In this document: piece by piece, positions 33,725 through 42,394 of the stretch
Layout: the number at the start of each line of letters is the position of its first letter
Position numbering within the stretch: position 1 is the stretch's first letter
Source: Sporolactobacillus nakayamae
Lineage (GTDB): Bacteria; Bacillota; Bacilli; Bacillales; Sporolactobacillaceae
Reading direction: 5' to 3'
Length of the DNA stretch: 64,000 nt
NCBI RefSeq assembly: GCF_900113325.1
Contig: NZ_FOOY01000016.1
Span: forward strand, 1-64,000
Notes under the pieces: model-generated
What the model saw: only the letters and a program-made list of their open reading frames with translations
What the model was told of the DNA's origin: nothing
The model's database searches: none
Position numbers and translations under genes: made by a program

Positions 33725-34423
33725 ATGAAAAAGGTCCATATTTTCGCTATTTCTGCTTCGGCACTTCTCGTGATTTTTGCACTCGTTGGTTTATTTCTCT
33801 ATCAATTTCATGGGTTCCATGATCAGAAATTGTTTGCCGGCGATAAGGATCGTGACCAGGTTACTAATGAATTTGATGCGGATACCGATGGAGACGGTGC
33901 TGTCAATTTGAAAGACAGTGATGCCAATGGAAACGGAAGATCCAATAAACAGGATCTCATTTCCGGTGCAAAGAGTCTGGTGGGCGTCCTCTATGATCCG
34001 CTGAAGGGCGGTCATGGAAATATAGGCGGGAAGATGGGGTTTATCGTTTGTATTGATGTTCCGCGGATTGCCTATGCGGATGCGGATATTTCCCTTGATC
34101 AGCTGCTTAAACAGGATTATGCGCAGAACCCGAGCCATTACGAGACGCAAGGTGGAACCAATACACCTGCGACGCCATATTTTTACCGCCGTGTGCGCAA
34201 TGTGTATGACTATGCGCGTGCCAATGGAATGCTTGTCCGCAAGGCAACAAAACCAAAAGTCGGGGATATTGTTTTTTACAGCAGATTTCATGCGACGCTC
34301 GTCGTTGGTACACATAAAGACGGCACCTATGACGAGGTATCCGCAAGTCCTGAAAAGATTTATACGAGGGAGAATCTGCATAAAAAATGGAAGGCCCGTG
34401 ATGTCGCACGGTTGCTGAATTGA
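33725..34423 (+). CDS. Membrane-anchored DUF1287-like protein with calcium-repeat segment
   Basis: This 232-residue protein has an N-terminal membrane anchor (about 5-27, FAISASALLVIFALVGLFLY). An Asp/Asn-rich stretch follows (about 38-75: DADTDGDGAVNLKDSDANGNG) that looks like thrombospondin type-3 calcium repeats. The C-terminal domain has VCIDVPRIAYADA, RRVRNVYDYARANG, VGDIVFYSRFHATLVVG and a late Asp/Ser segment. The Cys, His and gly-asp motif resemble DUF1287, related to NlpC/P60-like amidases. Probably an extracytoplasmic wall-associated protein. ATG 33725 follows AGGGAG. Confidence 0.7.
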   Translation: MKKVHIFAISASALLVIFALVGLFLYQFHGFHDQKLFAGDKDRDQVTNEFDADTDGDGAVNLKDSDANGNGRSNKQDLISGAKSLVGVLYDPLKGGHGNIGGKMGFIVCIDVPRIAYADADISLDQLLKQDYAQNPSHYETQGGTNTPATPYFYRRVRNVYDYARANGMLVRKATKPKVGDIVFYSRFHATLVVGTHKDGTYDEVSASPEKIYTRENLHKKWKARDVARLLN

Positions 34424-34444
34424 ACATGTGAGCTATGTATCGGT

Positions 34445-35809
34445 TTAAGCAGCGCGATGGGACCGGAAATAAGTGAGACTGATGAAGACAGCGGGAATGC
34501 TGACTGCGGCGAGTACCCAGGTCAGAATCAGGAAATCCGTTGATGTAATCGTTCTTGCGAAGACGACACCGAGCACAGCCGAAGCGCTGATGGAACCAAT
34601 AAAACGACAGGTTTGGAACAGACCGGCGCTTGTGCCGACCATTTCTTCAGGAGATTCGCGTAACATCATTGTTTGCAATGCGACATTGCCGATACCGTAG
34701 CCGCAACCAATCAAGAGCAGGAAAAGGCCGATGAGAAGAAGCGAGCGATCAAAAGCGACGATCATGAGCAGCAGTGATCCACTCGCAGTCAGCAAAGCAC
34801 TTAGTTTGAGCGGCGCGGCAGGTCCCAAATGATCGATTCGCTGTCCGGTGATCAGAGATGCGGCGACACTGGCCATGGACATGGTCAGCATCATGGCGCC
34901 GCTCGCGCGAATGCCGAGGTGCATACCGCTTTGAAAAAAAGCGGGCATTCCGTAAAAAAGACAATAGTTGGCGACGTTAAGCAGAATGAAGAGTAGGTAA
35001 ACAAGCGTAAGACGATGATTCATTTTCAGCAAATGCAGATCAATAAAAGGGTCACGTATTTTGCTTTCTCTCCAGATAAAAAGTACAGCTGCGATCAGAC
35101 CCGCAAAGATTGCCCAGTAAGTCACATGTTCTTTGATTGTCAGCAAAAACCAAAGCAAGCCGATGATGCTGATGGAAAAGAGCATGATTCCGGGAATGTC
35201 AAGCTGCCGCATAAAATTTTTCAAACGATAAGAGCGATTTTTGATGTCTTTAGGAAAGACGATAAGACCGAGAACGAGGCTGACAACGATAAAGGGGAAA
35301 TTGACGTAAAAAATAGTCGGCCAACCGCCCCAGACAATGAGAAAGCCGCCAACCGTCGGCCCAAACGCAGTCATAACCGATGCGCAGATCGCCAGAGCAG
35401 CGAGCGCAGACCCTTGTTTTTCATGACTGACCGACTGGTGTACCAGGGCGACACTGGATGGATAAATTGTGCTGTTGCCGACTGCTTGAAGCAGGCGCAT
35501 GATTAGAAGCAGAAAAAAGGTGGATGCTATCGGGGCAAAAAAACAGGATAGTGCAGAGAGCATAAGTCCCCCGAGAAATAATTTTCGTCGTCCGATCAGA
35601 TCGCCCGCTTTTCCTGCTACCGGCTGTCCGACAGCACTCACCAGATAAAAGGCGGAGACGAGCCAAGATACTGTCGCAAATGTGAGATGATAATCCTGCT
35701 GAATGCTGTGCAGTGCGAGCGCAATCATTGATGAGTTTAGCGGATTAAGCACAGATCCGGATAAAATGGCCGCCATAAAAGCTGTATGACTTTTCTTCAC
35801 TGTAATCAT
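34445..35809 (-). CDS. MFS transporter of the DHA2 drug-efflux type
   Basis: This 454-residue protein has at least 12 membrane segments, with PLNSSMIALALHSIQQDYHL at the start, motif A as GKAGDLIGRRKLFLGG, and RLLQAVGNSTIYPSSVALV (motif C region). These are DHA2-type features of proton-driven multidrug pumps. It is convergent with the preceding calcium-repeat gene (22-bp gap). Substrate cannot be inferred. Confidence 0.85.
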   Translation of the reverse strand: MITVKKSHTAFMAAILSGSVLNPLNSSMIALALHSIQQDYHLTFATVSWLVSAFYLVSAVGQPVAGKAGDLIGRRKLFLGGLMLSALSCFFAPIASTFFLLLIMRLLQAVGNSTIYPSSVALVHQSVSHEKQGSALAALAICASVMTAFGPTVGGFLIVWGGWPTIFYVNFPFIVVSLVLGLIVFPKDIKNRSYRLKNFMRQLDIPGIMLFSISIIGLLWFLLTIKEHVTYWAIFAGLIAAVLFIWRESKIRDPFIDLHLLKMNHRLTLVYLLFILLNVANYCLFYGMPAFFQSGMHLGIRASGAMMLTMSMASVAASLITGQRIDHLGPAAPLKLSALLTASGSLLLMIVAFDRSLLLIGLFLLLIGCGYGIGNVALQTMMLRESPEEMVGTSAGLFQTCRFIGSISASAVLGVVFARTITSTDFLILTWVLAAVSIPAVFISLTYFRSHRAA

Positions 35810-36035
35810 TTACTCGCCCCCTGCTCTCATACTACGCTGCTCCATGTTTGCTCACAAGCGACCGGCTCATCCATCAATAGCCGCGATAAGTGATCCTAAT
35901 TCATGTGTATGTAAGTTCGATTTTTTCAGCATAAATTTTGCCGGTCTTATAAATTCATGGAATACTCCGAAAATACTTTTGGTGATGGTCGAATTATTGT
36001 ATAATAACAGAAACCACACGAAAGGAGGAGAATGT

Positions 36036-36530
36036 ATGGCTAGTAAGGAAAGTGAATTTCATCAATTGTTCGAGGTACTCACGGACACGAGAAAAATATT
36101 GCTTGATTTTAAGGAAAGTGTAGACAAGCGCTTTGAATCGGTAGACAAGCGTTTTGATGAAGTAGACAAGCGCTTTGAATCGGTAGACAAGCGTTTTGAT
36201 GAAGTAGACAAGCGCTTTGAATTGGTAGACAAGCGTTTTGATGAGATGGACAAGCGTTTTGAATCAGTAGACAAGCACTTTGAACTGGTAGATCAGCATT
36301 TTGTGTCAGTAGATCAACATTCTGAATCAGTAGACACGCGCTTGGAATCAATGGACAAACGTTTTGACGAATTGAGTGCCGGACAATCGGTCATGAACCA
36401 CCGTATCGGCAATCTGGAAACTGCTCAAATTGAAACCAATGTCCGCCTGTCAAAGATCGAAGCCAGTCAAGACAAGACAACGAAAGCGTTTATGGCGATT
36501 TCAGAACTATTTAACGAGCATTCCAAATGA
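36036..36530 (+). CDS. Heptad-repeat coiled-coil protein
   Basis: This 164-residue protein is dominated by about twelve copies of a seven-residue unit of the form VDKRFES or VDKRFDE (residues about 28-112). The units are encoded by 21-bp DNA repeats at 36117-36370 that decay toward the 3' end (VDKHFEL, VDQHFVS). Hydrophobic Val and Phe at positions a and d predict a long coiled coil. The C-terminal part (NHRIGNLETAQIETNVRLSKIEASQ) continues as coiled coil. ATG 36036 is preceded by AAAGGAGGAG. Similar proteins of unknown function occur in Bacillales. No membrane segment or signal peptide. Confidence 0.85.
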   Translation: MASKESEFHQLFEVLTDTRKILLDFKESVDKRFESVDKRFDEVDKRFESVDKRFDEVDKRFELVDKRFDEMDKRFESVDKHFELVDQHFVSVDQHSESVDTRLESMDKRFDELSAGQSVMNHRIGNLETAQIETNVRLSKIEASQDKTTKAFMAISELFNEHSK

Positions 36531-36652
36531 TGTCATTTAGTTTTTATTTTTTTCATTCGTATTGATTTTGTTCGGCATGAATTCTCACCATGTTTCTCTT
36601 CTCATTGTTAACTTCCAGTTAAATCAAAAAGTATTGAGAAATGCGGCTCGGA

Positions 36653-38068
36653 TTATGAGTAGTAAGGTAGCCAAGTTTTGTGCAAAAGTTTAATCCCCTG
36701 TCTGATTTCATCTGGCGATAATCCGCCGAATCCAAGTAAAATAGACGAATAAGTCATATCTTTGTTTTGGACCAGGTAGGCAGAGGTCTCGTATACGCGT
36801 ATGCCTGCCTTTTTTGCTTGCTTGATCAGTGTTCGCGACGGGCATTTGCTTTTTACATGAATGGCAATATGCAGTCCTGCATCTTGTCCGCTGACACGAA
36901 CATGGCGGCCCATCTCCGTCCTGATTGTTTCCAAAAGTAACGCCTGCTTTTTCTTATAGATCGTCCGCATTTTGCGAATGTGCTGCTCCCATTGTCCGTT
37001 CTCGATAAAAAGTGCTAAGGTTTGTTGATGCAGGCGCGAAGCGGTTTGTCGCCATTCAAGACGCTGATAAGTCTCTAGTAAAGCAGGAGGCAGGACCATA
37101 TAGCTCACTCGAATCGCAGGCATGAGGGATTTCGAAAACGTACCGATGTAAATCACACGATTGTGTTCATCAATCCCCTGCAAAGCAGGAATCGGTTTGC
37201 CTCGATAGCGGAATTCGCCATCATAATCGTCCTCAATCACCCAACCGTTATGTTCATTAGCCCAGGAAAGCAGCTTCATTCTCTTTGCAATTGGCATCAC
37301 CATGCCAAGCGGATATTGGTGTGAAGGTGTGATATAGACCGCGTCTGCTTGAATCTTGTTCAGTTCATCTACCGACAGCCCGTCTTCTTCAACAGAAATA
37401 GGCGCTAATTGAATTTTCTTTCCCTGCAAGGACCGATGGACACCTTGATAGCCCGGATCTTCCATGGCTAATCTTTGATTTTTCCAGTCAATCAAATGGT
37501 AGAGCAGATCAAGGACCGATTGCGTGCCGGCAGCAATAACGATTTGTTCTGGTCTGCAATGGACACCGCGAGAACGATGCAGATAGTCAGAAAGTTCCTC
37601 TCTTAATCGCCGCTCACCTTGAAAATCGCCATATTTGAGCACATCCCGATTCGTGTTATTCAGCAGTTTGCGTTCGCATTTTTGCCATGCATCCAGTGGA
37701 AAATGTGCGGTATCGATGTCCGACATAAAAAAATCGAAAGAAATCGGCCATTTTTTCTGAAGTGGAGCCGCCTCATGCATGCGAGGCGGATGATCAGTGA
37801 CCGAAGTTTCGCTAAAAGTGTTGCTCAGTTCCGCGACAAAGTAACCACTGCGTGCGCGGCTTTCAATATATCCTTCAGCAAGAAGCTGTTGATACGCCAT
37901 TTGCACCGTTGTTTTGCTTACTTTTAGACGATCAGCGAGATAGCGAATGGAAGGAAGACGCATCTCTTTGTGTAGGATGGCTTCTTCAATTTCTTGTTTG
38001 AAGTAACGATACAACTGAATATACAAAGGATCTTTTAAACGTTCATCAAGCTCGGGAACAATCTCCAT
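36653..38068 (-). CDS. MocR/PdxR-type regulator (GntR helix-turn-helix plus aminotransferase domain)
   Basis: This 471-residue protein joins a GntR winged helix (LPSIRYLADRLKVSKTTVQMAYQQLLAEGYI, about 30-75) to a fold-type I aminotransferase-like domain (about 110-470). That domain has GTQSVLDLLYHL, ITPSHQYPLG and the PLP lysine in YIGTFSKSLMPAIRVSYM. Such proteins sense PLP and often control PLP or amine metabolism. ATG 38068 follows AGGTGAAAG. It diverges from a PNPOx-fold gene with a 114-bp shared promoter region, so it probably controls that gene. Confidence 0.9.
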   Translation of the reverse strand: MEIVPELDERLKDPLYIQLYRYFKQEIEEAILHKEMRLPSIRYLADRLKVSKTTVQMAYQQLLAEGYIESRARSGYFVAELSNTFSETSVTDHPPRMHEAAPLQKKWPISFDFFMSDIDTAHFPLDAWQKCERKLLNNTNRDVLKYGDFQGERRLREELSDYLHRSRGVHCRPEQIVIAAGTQSVLDLLYHLIDWKNQRLAMEDPGYQGVHRSLQGKKIQLAPISVEEDGLSVDELNKIQADAVYITPSHQYPLGMVMPIAKRMKLLSWANEHNGWVIEDDYDGEFRYRGKPIPALQGIDEHNRVIYIGTFSKSLMPAIRVSYMVLPPALLETYQRLEWRQTASRLHQQTLALFIENGQWEQHIRKMRTIYKKKQALLLETIRTEMGRHVRVSGQDAGLHIAIHVKSKCPSRTLIKQAKKAGIRVYETSAYLVQNKDMTYSSILLGFGGLSPDEIRQGIKLLHKTWLPYYS

Positions 38069-38182
38069 TTTTCTTTCACCTCTGTACTGCCTCGAAAAGC
38101 ATAATCTGTGTCTTTCAAAAGATACAATCGCTTTTATAATAAAGATTATAAACGACAAATGACAGAAAAGGTGGAAAATAAT

Positions 38183-38734
38183 ATGCGCCCTTTACGGAAA
38201 CAGATGCTCGAATGCCGCGACCCTGAGAAGATTAGTGATTTTCTGACACAAGCACGGATTGGATTTTTGGGCCTTTCTGATGAGGACTATCCCTATGTTG
38301 TGCCGCTTAATTTTGTTTGGTACAGCAATAAGTTTTATTTTCATGGGGCGGATGAAGGCAAAAAGGCAGATTTAATGAAGGCGAATGCGAACATCTGCTT
38401 TACGGTTTGTGAAGAATACGGAACAATGGCCCATCCTGTACCGGCACACACGGACACGGCTTATATGAGTGTTATGGCTTTTGGCAAAGTGACACATCTC
38501 ACCGATTGGGATGAAGCGACAGTGGCGATGCAAAAATTGTTGGATAAATATGTTCCCGGCTATTATGATCGAACGTTATCGCGAAATCATTTGGAAAAGT
38601 ATCGTTCATCCATGGGTAGTGCGACAGCAGTATTCTGTCTTGATCCAGAGGCTTTGACTGCAAAAGAAAAACCGCTTGATCAAACCCGAAAATTTGAACC
38701 GGGAATGAAGGCAGGAAAGCATGAAGGTGATTAA
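38183..38734 (+). CDS. Pyridoxamine 5'-phosphate oxidase-fold protein, NimA-like
   Basis: This 183-residue split-barrel flavin-binding protein has ARIGFLGLSDEDYPYVVPLNFVWYSNKFYFHGADEGKK at the N-terminal half and YMSVMAFGKVTHLTD afterwards, typical of the NimA/PNPOx-like family. Such proteins reduce nitro compounds or bind flavin or heme; the specific reaction here is unknown. ATG 38183 follows AAAGGTGG with 8-nt spacing. It is divergent from a MocR regulator, a frequent pairing. Confidence 0.85.
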   Translation: MRPLRKQMLECRDPEKISDFLTQARIGFLGLSDEDYPYVVPLNFVWYSNKFYFHGADEGKKADLMKANANICFTVCEEYGTMAHPVPAHTDTAYMSVMAFGKVTHLTDWDEATVAMQKLLDKYVPGYYDRTLSRNHLEKYRSSMGSATAVFCLDPEALTAKEKPLDQTRKFEPGMKAGKHEGD

Positions 38735-38814
38735 GAAAGGGCAATCAGGTGATGAGAAACGAATGGATACTCGGTACTACATTTCTGAGATAAGTCAACG
38801 TTTAGGGATCTTTT

Positions 38815-38844
38815 TTGACAATAGCAGAACATATGTGCTATATT
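38815..38844 (+). promoter_or_regulatory. Sigma-A promoter of the alpha/beta hydrolase
   Basis: Perfect TTGACA (38815-38820), 18-nt spacer, TATATT (38839-38844). Confidence 0.7.
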
Positions 38845-38948
38845 TTTGAAGTGCTTAAAGCAGAAATTAATGATTCACTTGAACGTCGATTATGACCGTT
38901 TCTTTTTGGCGGACAAGCTTTGGCAAATTTATCGCAGAAGGTGATTTG

Positions 38949-39719
38949 ATGAACGAGTATTTTGTGAAAAAAGCGAATGCAGTCCTTCGCTATAACGATT
39001 TTCCAGGTACTGAACAACCTATTTTGTTTATTCATGGACTTGGTTGTGCCGGTTCTTTTGACTATCCGCAAGTGGCAGCCCAGGAAGCGTTAGCGAAACA
39101 TCGCTGTGTAATTGTCGATCTTTTGGGCTCCGGCTACAGTGACAAACCAAATGACTTCGGTTATACCGTTCAGGAACATGCAGAGTATCTTAAGGAATTT
39201 GTTGAATCGATAGGACTCGAGTCGTTTATCTTGTTTGGACATAGCTTGGGAGGAGCAGTAGCTCTGTCTTTAGCGGATCAATGCAGAGAACGAATCGATC
39301 GAATCATTTTGAGTGAAGCAAATTTAGATAAAAGTGATGAAGGATCGTCCAGCAAATATATTGCGGATTTTGATCGAAATGAATTTTTGAAAAATGGATT
39401 TAGAGAGTTAGTAGAGGAAAGTCGGAATAGCGGAAATCAAATGTGGGCGGCATCTTTATCTCTATGGTCGCCCAGGGCAGCCTACTTAATTTGTAAATCT
39501 GCAGCAAAGGGGCAACAACCTTCAGGAAGAGAAGTTTTATACTCACTTGACTGTCCGAGGACGTTTATCTTTGGTGAACGCTCACTGCCGGACGCGGACG
39601 TACAGGTACTCCGAGCGCACGGTGTCACAATTGAAATCGTTGAAAATGCCGGACACTCAATGGCGTGGGAGAATCCGCAGGGCCTGGCCGAAGCCATTCA
39701 AAAAGCTATTCAAGCGTGA
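38949..39719 (+). CDS. Alpha/beta-fold hydrolase
   Basis: This 256-residue hydrolase has the oxyanion segment LFIHGLGCAGSFDYP, the nucleophile elbow GHSLGGAVAL (Ser near residue 98), DLLGSGYSDKP and the catalytic His in ENAGHSMAW, with Asp in SLPDADV. The protein has no signal peptide. ATG 38949 follows GAAGGTGA. Substrate unknown; the form resembles esterases and C-C bond hydrolases. Confidence 0.85.
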   Translation: MNEYFVKKANAVLRYNDFPGTEQPILFIHGLGCAGSFDYPQVAAQEALAKHRCVIVDLLGSGYSDKPNDFGYTVQEHAEYLKEFVESIGLESFILFGHSLGGAVALSLADQCRERIDRIILSEANLDKSDEGSSSKYIADFDRNEFLKNGFRELVEESRNSGNQMWAASLSLWSPRAAYLICKSAAKGQQPSGREVLYSLDCPRTFIFGERSLPDADVQVLRAHGVTIEIVENAGHSMAWENPQGLAEAIQKAIQA

Positions 39720-39739
39720 AACTTGGACCCTTTCTTCGT

Positions 39740-40567
39740 TCATTCATCTGAATGGAAGTGCAGCTCCAGCCAACGAGCGACACCATCTTCATCGTTTGAT
39801 TCAATGATTCCGGTCGCCTGCTCTTTTAATTCATCTACCGCATTTTCAACAGCGTAGGATTCATTCGATATTGAAAACATGGACAAGTCGTTCACTCGAT
39901 CGCCAAATGAAACGATGCGATCAAAGCCCATGAGTTCTCTAAGTCGGACAATGGCATTGGCCTTCGTTGCCTGTGAGGGCATCACTTCGCACCAGTATTC
40001 CTCACGGTAGAGCTCTTGTTGGAAAATACACTGATATCTGCTGTCTTGGTCAAACCATTGATGAATCTTAGACATAGGTTTCTGCTCACCGATACAGGTA
40101 AAGTAGAATACATCCCCGGCATACAGATCGCTGATCGTGTCTACACTGCGAAGGCGAGGGTCTCCTCTTCTTGAATGAAGATAATGGAGCATCCCGTCAT
40201 TTTCGTATCCTTTTAGCCAACTCACACGCTCCACTTCGTTGACGAATGAGTAGACAAGCGGATAAAGGCTTCGCTCCGTGAGCCATTCCGCGACATTGCG
40301 TATGTCTCGCTCATTGAATGAGGCAGAGTCCAGCCGTTCGCCGGTTTGCGCATCGACAATGAATGCACCGTTATAGATAATGACCGGAATCGGTGTTCTC
40401 AGTCTCTTCGTAACAACAGAAGCTGAGACAAGTGAACGTGCCGTGGCATAGGAAAAAGACATTCCGGATTCGATCAATTGGTTGATGGTGCTCATGCTGT
40501 ATTCGGAAAGCTTGGATTGACTGTTTAGCAGCGTACCGTCAAGGTCCGATACATAGAGTGTTTTCAT
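39740..40567 (-). CDS. HAD-superfamily Cof-type phosphatase
   Basis: This 275-residue HAD phosphatase has motif I VSDLDGTLLNSQ, motif II YATARS, and motif IV FGDRVNDLSMFS, with the C2 cap between. Cof/YkrA-type enzymes dephosphorylate sugar phosphates, PLP or flavin mononucleotide. ATG 40567 follows GAGGTG. It is convergent with the alpha/beta hydrolase. Confidence 0.88.
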   Translation of the reverse strand: MKTLYVSDLDGTLLNSQSKLSEYSMSTINQLIESGMSFSYATARSLVSASVVTKRLRTPIPVIIYNGAFIVDAQTGERLDSASFNERDIRNVAEWLTERSLYPLVYSFVNEVERVSWLKGYENDGMLHYLHSRRGDPRLRSVDTISDLYAGDVFYFTCIGEQKPMSKIHQWFDQDSRYQCIFQQELYREEYWCEVMPSQATKANAIVRLRELMGFDRIVSFGDRVNDLSMFSISNESYAVENAVDELKEQATGIIESNDEDGVARWLELHFHSDE

Positions 40568-40676
40568 GGAACACCTCACAGGAAAAATTTTGATTGCGAA
40601 AGAATCTCAAGTTGAGGACGTATAGTTGTGTAAATTAGAGTTATCTATGAGGTAACAATGAGGTGATGAGAAGTTC

Positions 40677-40716
40677 GTTTTCACTGTGGTGGGCCGCGCT
40701 CCACCACAGTGAAAAC
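40677..40716. repeat. Perfect 16-bp inverted repeat
   Basis: Arms GTTTTCACTGTGGTGG (40677-40692) and CCACCACAGTGAAAAC (40701-40716) around GCCGCGCT. Neither strand has a following T-run, so it is not an ordinary terminator. It lies between the HAD gene start and an IS256 relic. Confidence 0.8.
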
Positions 40717-40827
40717 GCAAAAATTTGATCTTCGCCTTCTTATTGAGTTCCCATAGAAAATGAACCAAAGTCCATGATCCCAATTAGAATTGAGTGAACC
40801 AATAACTTTTTCTAAAAGGAGAGATTC

Positions 40828-40960
40828 ATAGGACTCAAGTACAGATTACTCTAAATGATCAGATCTTGCATCAACTTTTTCTAGGATATTCTAAAGAATC
40901 CCTGCTGTTAATGTACTTTTGGAGGCGATTCTCAATCAGGCCCAAATGAAACAATGATCG
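40828..40960 (+). pseudogene. IS256-family transposase N-terminal relic
   Basis: TQVQITLNDQILHQLFL at 40833 onward and, after a frameshift, LLEAILNQAQMKQ match the N-terminus of IS256-type transposases. Only about 40 residues remain, and they are in two frames, so this is a dead fragment. Confidence 0.7.
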
Positions 40961-40995
40961 ATAAAAAATTAGTTGCGATATTGGTGTTTCTATTT

Positions 40996-41034
40996 AAAAT
41001 GGATCATTAAAACTTGAATGTTTTAATGATCCAT
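40996..41034 (-). terminator. Terminator of the helveticin J-like gene
   Basis: Perfect 15-bp arms ATGGATCATTAAAAC (40999-41013) and GTTTTAATGATCCAT (41020-41034); on the minus strand followed by TTTTAAATAG. Confidence 0.88.
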
Positions 41035-41076
41035 CTTTGAAGCTTAAGTCTTAGTTTACATTTTTATGAAAGTTGA

Positions 41077-42282
41077 TTAAAAGTCACTTTTGGGTACTGT
41101 GAAAATTACTTTAGAACTATCGCTATGCAGAGATACATTTAAATAAACATAATCCCCCTTTAACTGAATCCCTTCAGTTTCAACCTCATTACCAACTGGA
41201 TTGTTTAAGACGCTACCTTCAGCCCCTTCAACAGCAACAGCGTATGGAGTAAAGTCAGTTGTGCCCCAGTTGCCCTTTTGAATAACTGGCTGATTACCAA
41301 CGCCACCACTTGAAATATAAATGGCTTGTCCGTCAGAAAACTCAATCCCTTGAACAGATTGATGTGCAACTTTATTGTAAAAATCACTTGACGTATATGA
41401 CTTTACACATTGAGCCACAACAGAAGCGTCACCAGCTGAAATATACTTTGAAGCTTGAGCTTCCTGAGTATCCAAAATATTATTTAGTCCAGCAGCATTG
41501 TAATAAGCAAATTGAACCGTATTGGACGTATTCATTGACCAGATCATTAAATAGTTACGAGAGCTATCTAAAGCCGCTTCACAACGCTTTAATGTACCAA
41601 AAGATGAACCTGATTTATTGGCATGATTGATGCTCGAGAAACGAGGAACATCCGTGTAATCAATCGAAGCGCCGGCTTGATATTGAATCCGGGCAATTTG
41701 TGTTCCCCAGTCGATACCAGAAGCATCTGGGTTATCTACCTGCGTAGCCTTTGCAACTACCCAAAAATAATCTTTTCCATTGTGATCCCCCCACTGTAAC
41801 GTTTCACCATGCCCAAATCGCCTGAGAGTCATGTAATCTTTCGCATTTAGTGATGAGCCGTTCAATGGAAAACGTGTAATGATTTGGGTGGCTCCCACAC
41901 CACTATTATTAATTTGTTGAGTGGTGTAAACGTATTGAGTTCCTACATAGGCAGTTTGGACAACATTTTTGTAGTGTAAACCATTTAATGTAAAAACCGC
42001 GGTACCAGTTGCCGCCTGAGAGGAAACAGTTACTTTTTGTTGATGACCTGCTGATTTTTCTTCTTTATACGCGTCATAGGCCTGCCGAGGGGCTTCAGGG
42101 TGATCCTTAAAATAGTGCTCCATGGCTTCATCGGAATCAAAATCGTCTCGGTTCATAACTAATTGGTCGGTCGGAACAGGTTCACCAGCATCAAATCGCT
42201 CATCTAATGGGACGGCTTTATCATTTCCACTCATAACAAATTTCTCCCCGTCTAAAAATTCGGTTTGTAATAATATTCGCAT
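41077..42282 (-). CDS. Helveticin J family class III bacteriocin
   Basis: This 401-residue protein resembles helveticin J over its last 310 residues: VVQTAYVGTQYVYTTQQ, RRFGHGETLQW, WGTQIARIQYQ, YTDVPRFSSINHAN, CEAALDSSRNYLMIWSMN, VQGIEFSDGQAIYISSGG and EGIQLKGDYVYLNVSLHS. Helveticin J is a large heat-labile bacteriocin of Lactobacillus without a classical signal peptide; none is visible here either. The N-terminal 85 residues, acidic and charged, are extra. ATG 42282 follows GAAAGAGG. It diverges from a lipoprotein gene of Lactobacillus-like type and has its own terminator. Confidence 0.8.
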   Translation of the reverse strand: MRILLQTEFLDGEKFVMSGNDKAVPLDERFDAGEPVPTDQLVMNRDDFDSDEAMEHYFKDHPEAPRQAYDAYKEEKSAGHQQKVTVSSQAATGTAVFTLNGLHYKNVVQTAYVGTQYVYTTQQINNSGVGATQIITRFPLNGSSLNAKDYMTLRRFGHGETLQWGDHNGKDYFWVVAKATQVDNPDASGIDWGTQIARIQYQAGASIDYTDVPRFSSINHANKSGSSFGTLKRCEAALDSSRNYLMIWSMNTSNTVQFAYYNAAGLNNILDTQEAQASKYISAGDASVVAQCVKSYTSSDFYNKVAHQSVQGIEFSDGQAIYISSGGVGNQPVIQKGNWGTTDFTPYAVAVEGAEGSVLNNPVGNEVETEGIQLKGDYVYLNVSLHSDSSKVIFTVPKSDF

Positions 42283-42394
42283 TATTAAAACCTCTTTCAT
42301 TATAACACTATTGTGGGTTGATTTAAGCAATATAAGCTTTTCTTTAAGAAAAAGGAAAACCGCAAAGGCGTTTAGTCGATGCGTGACGTTATGT

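Noticed and set aside
38892-38948. Earlier ATG for the alpha/beta hydrolase
   Set aside because: No ribosome binding site; ATG 38949 has GAAGGTGA and begins where similarity to the family begins.
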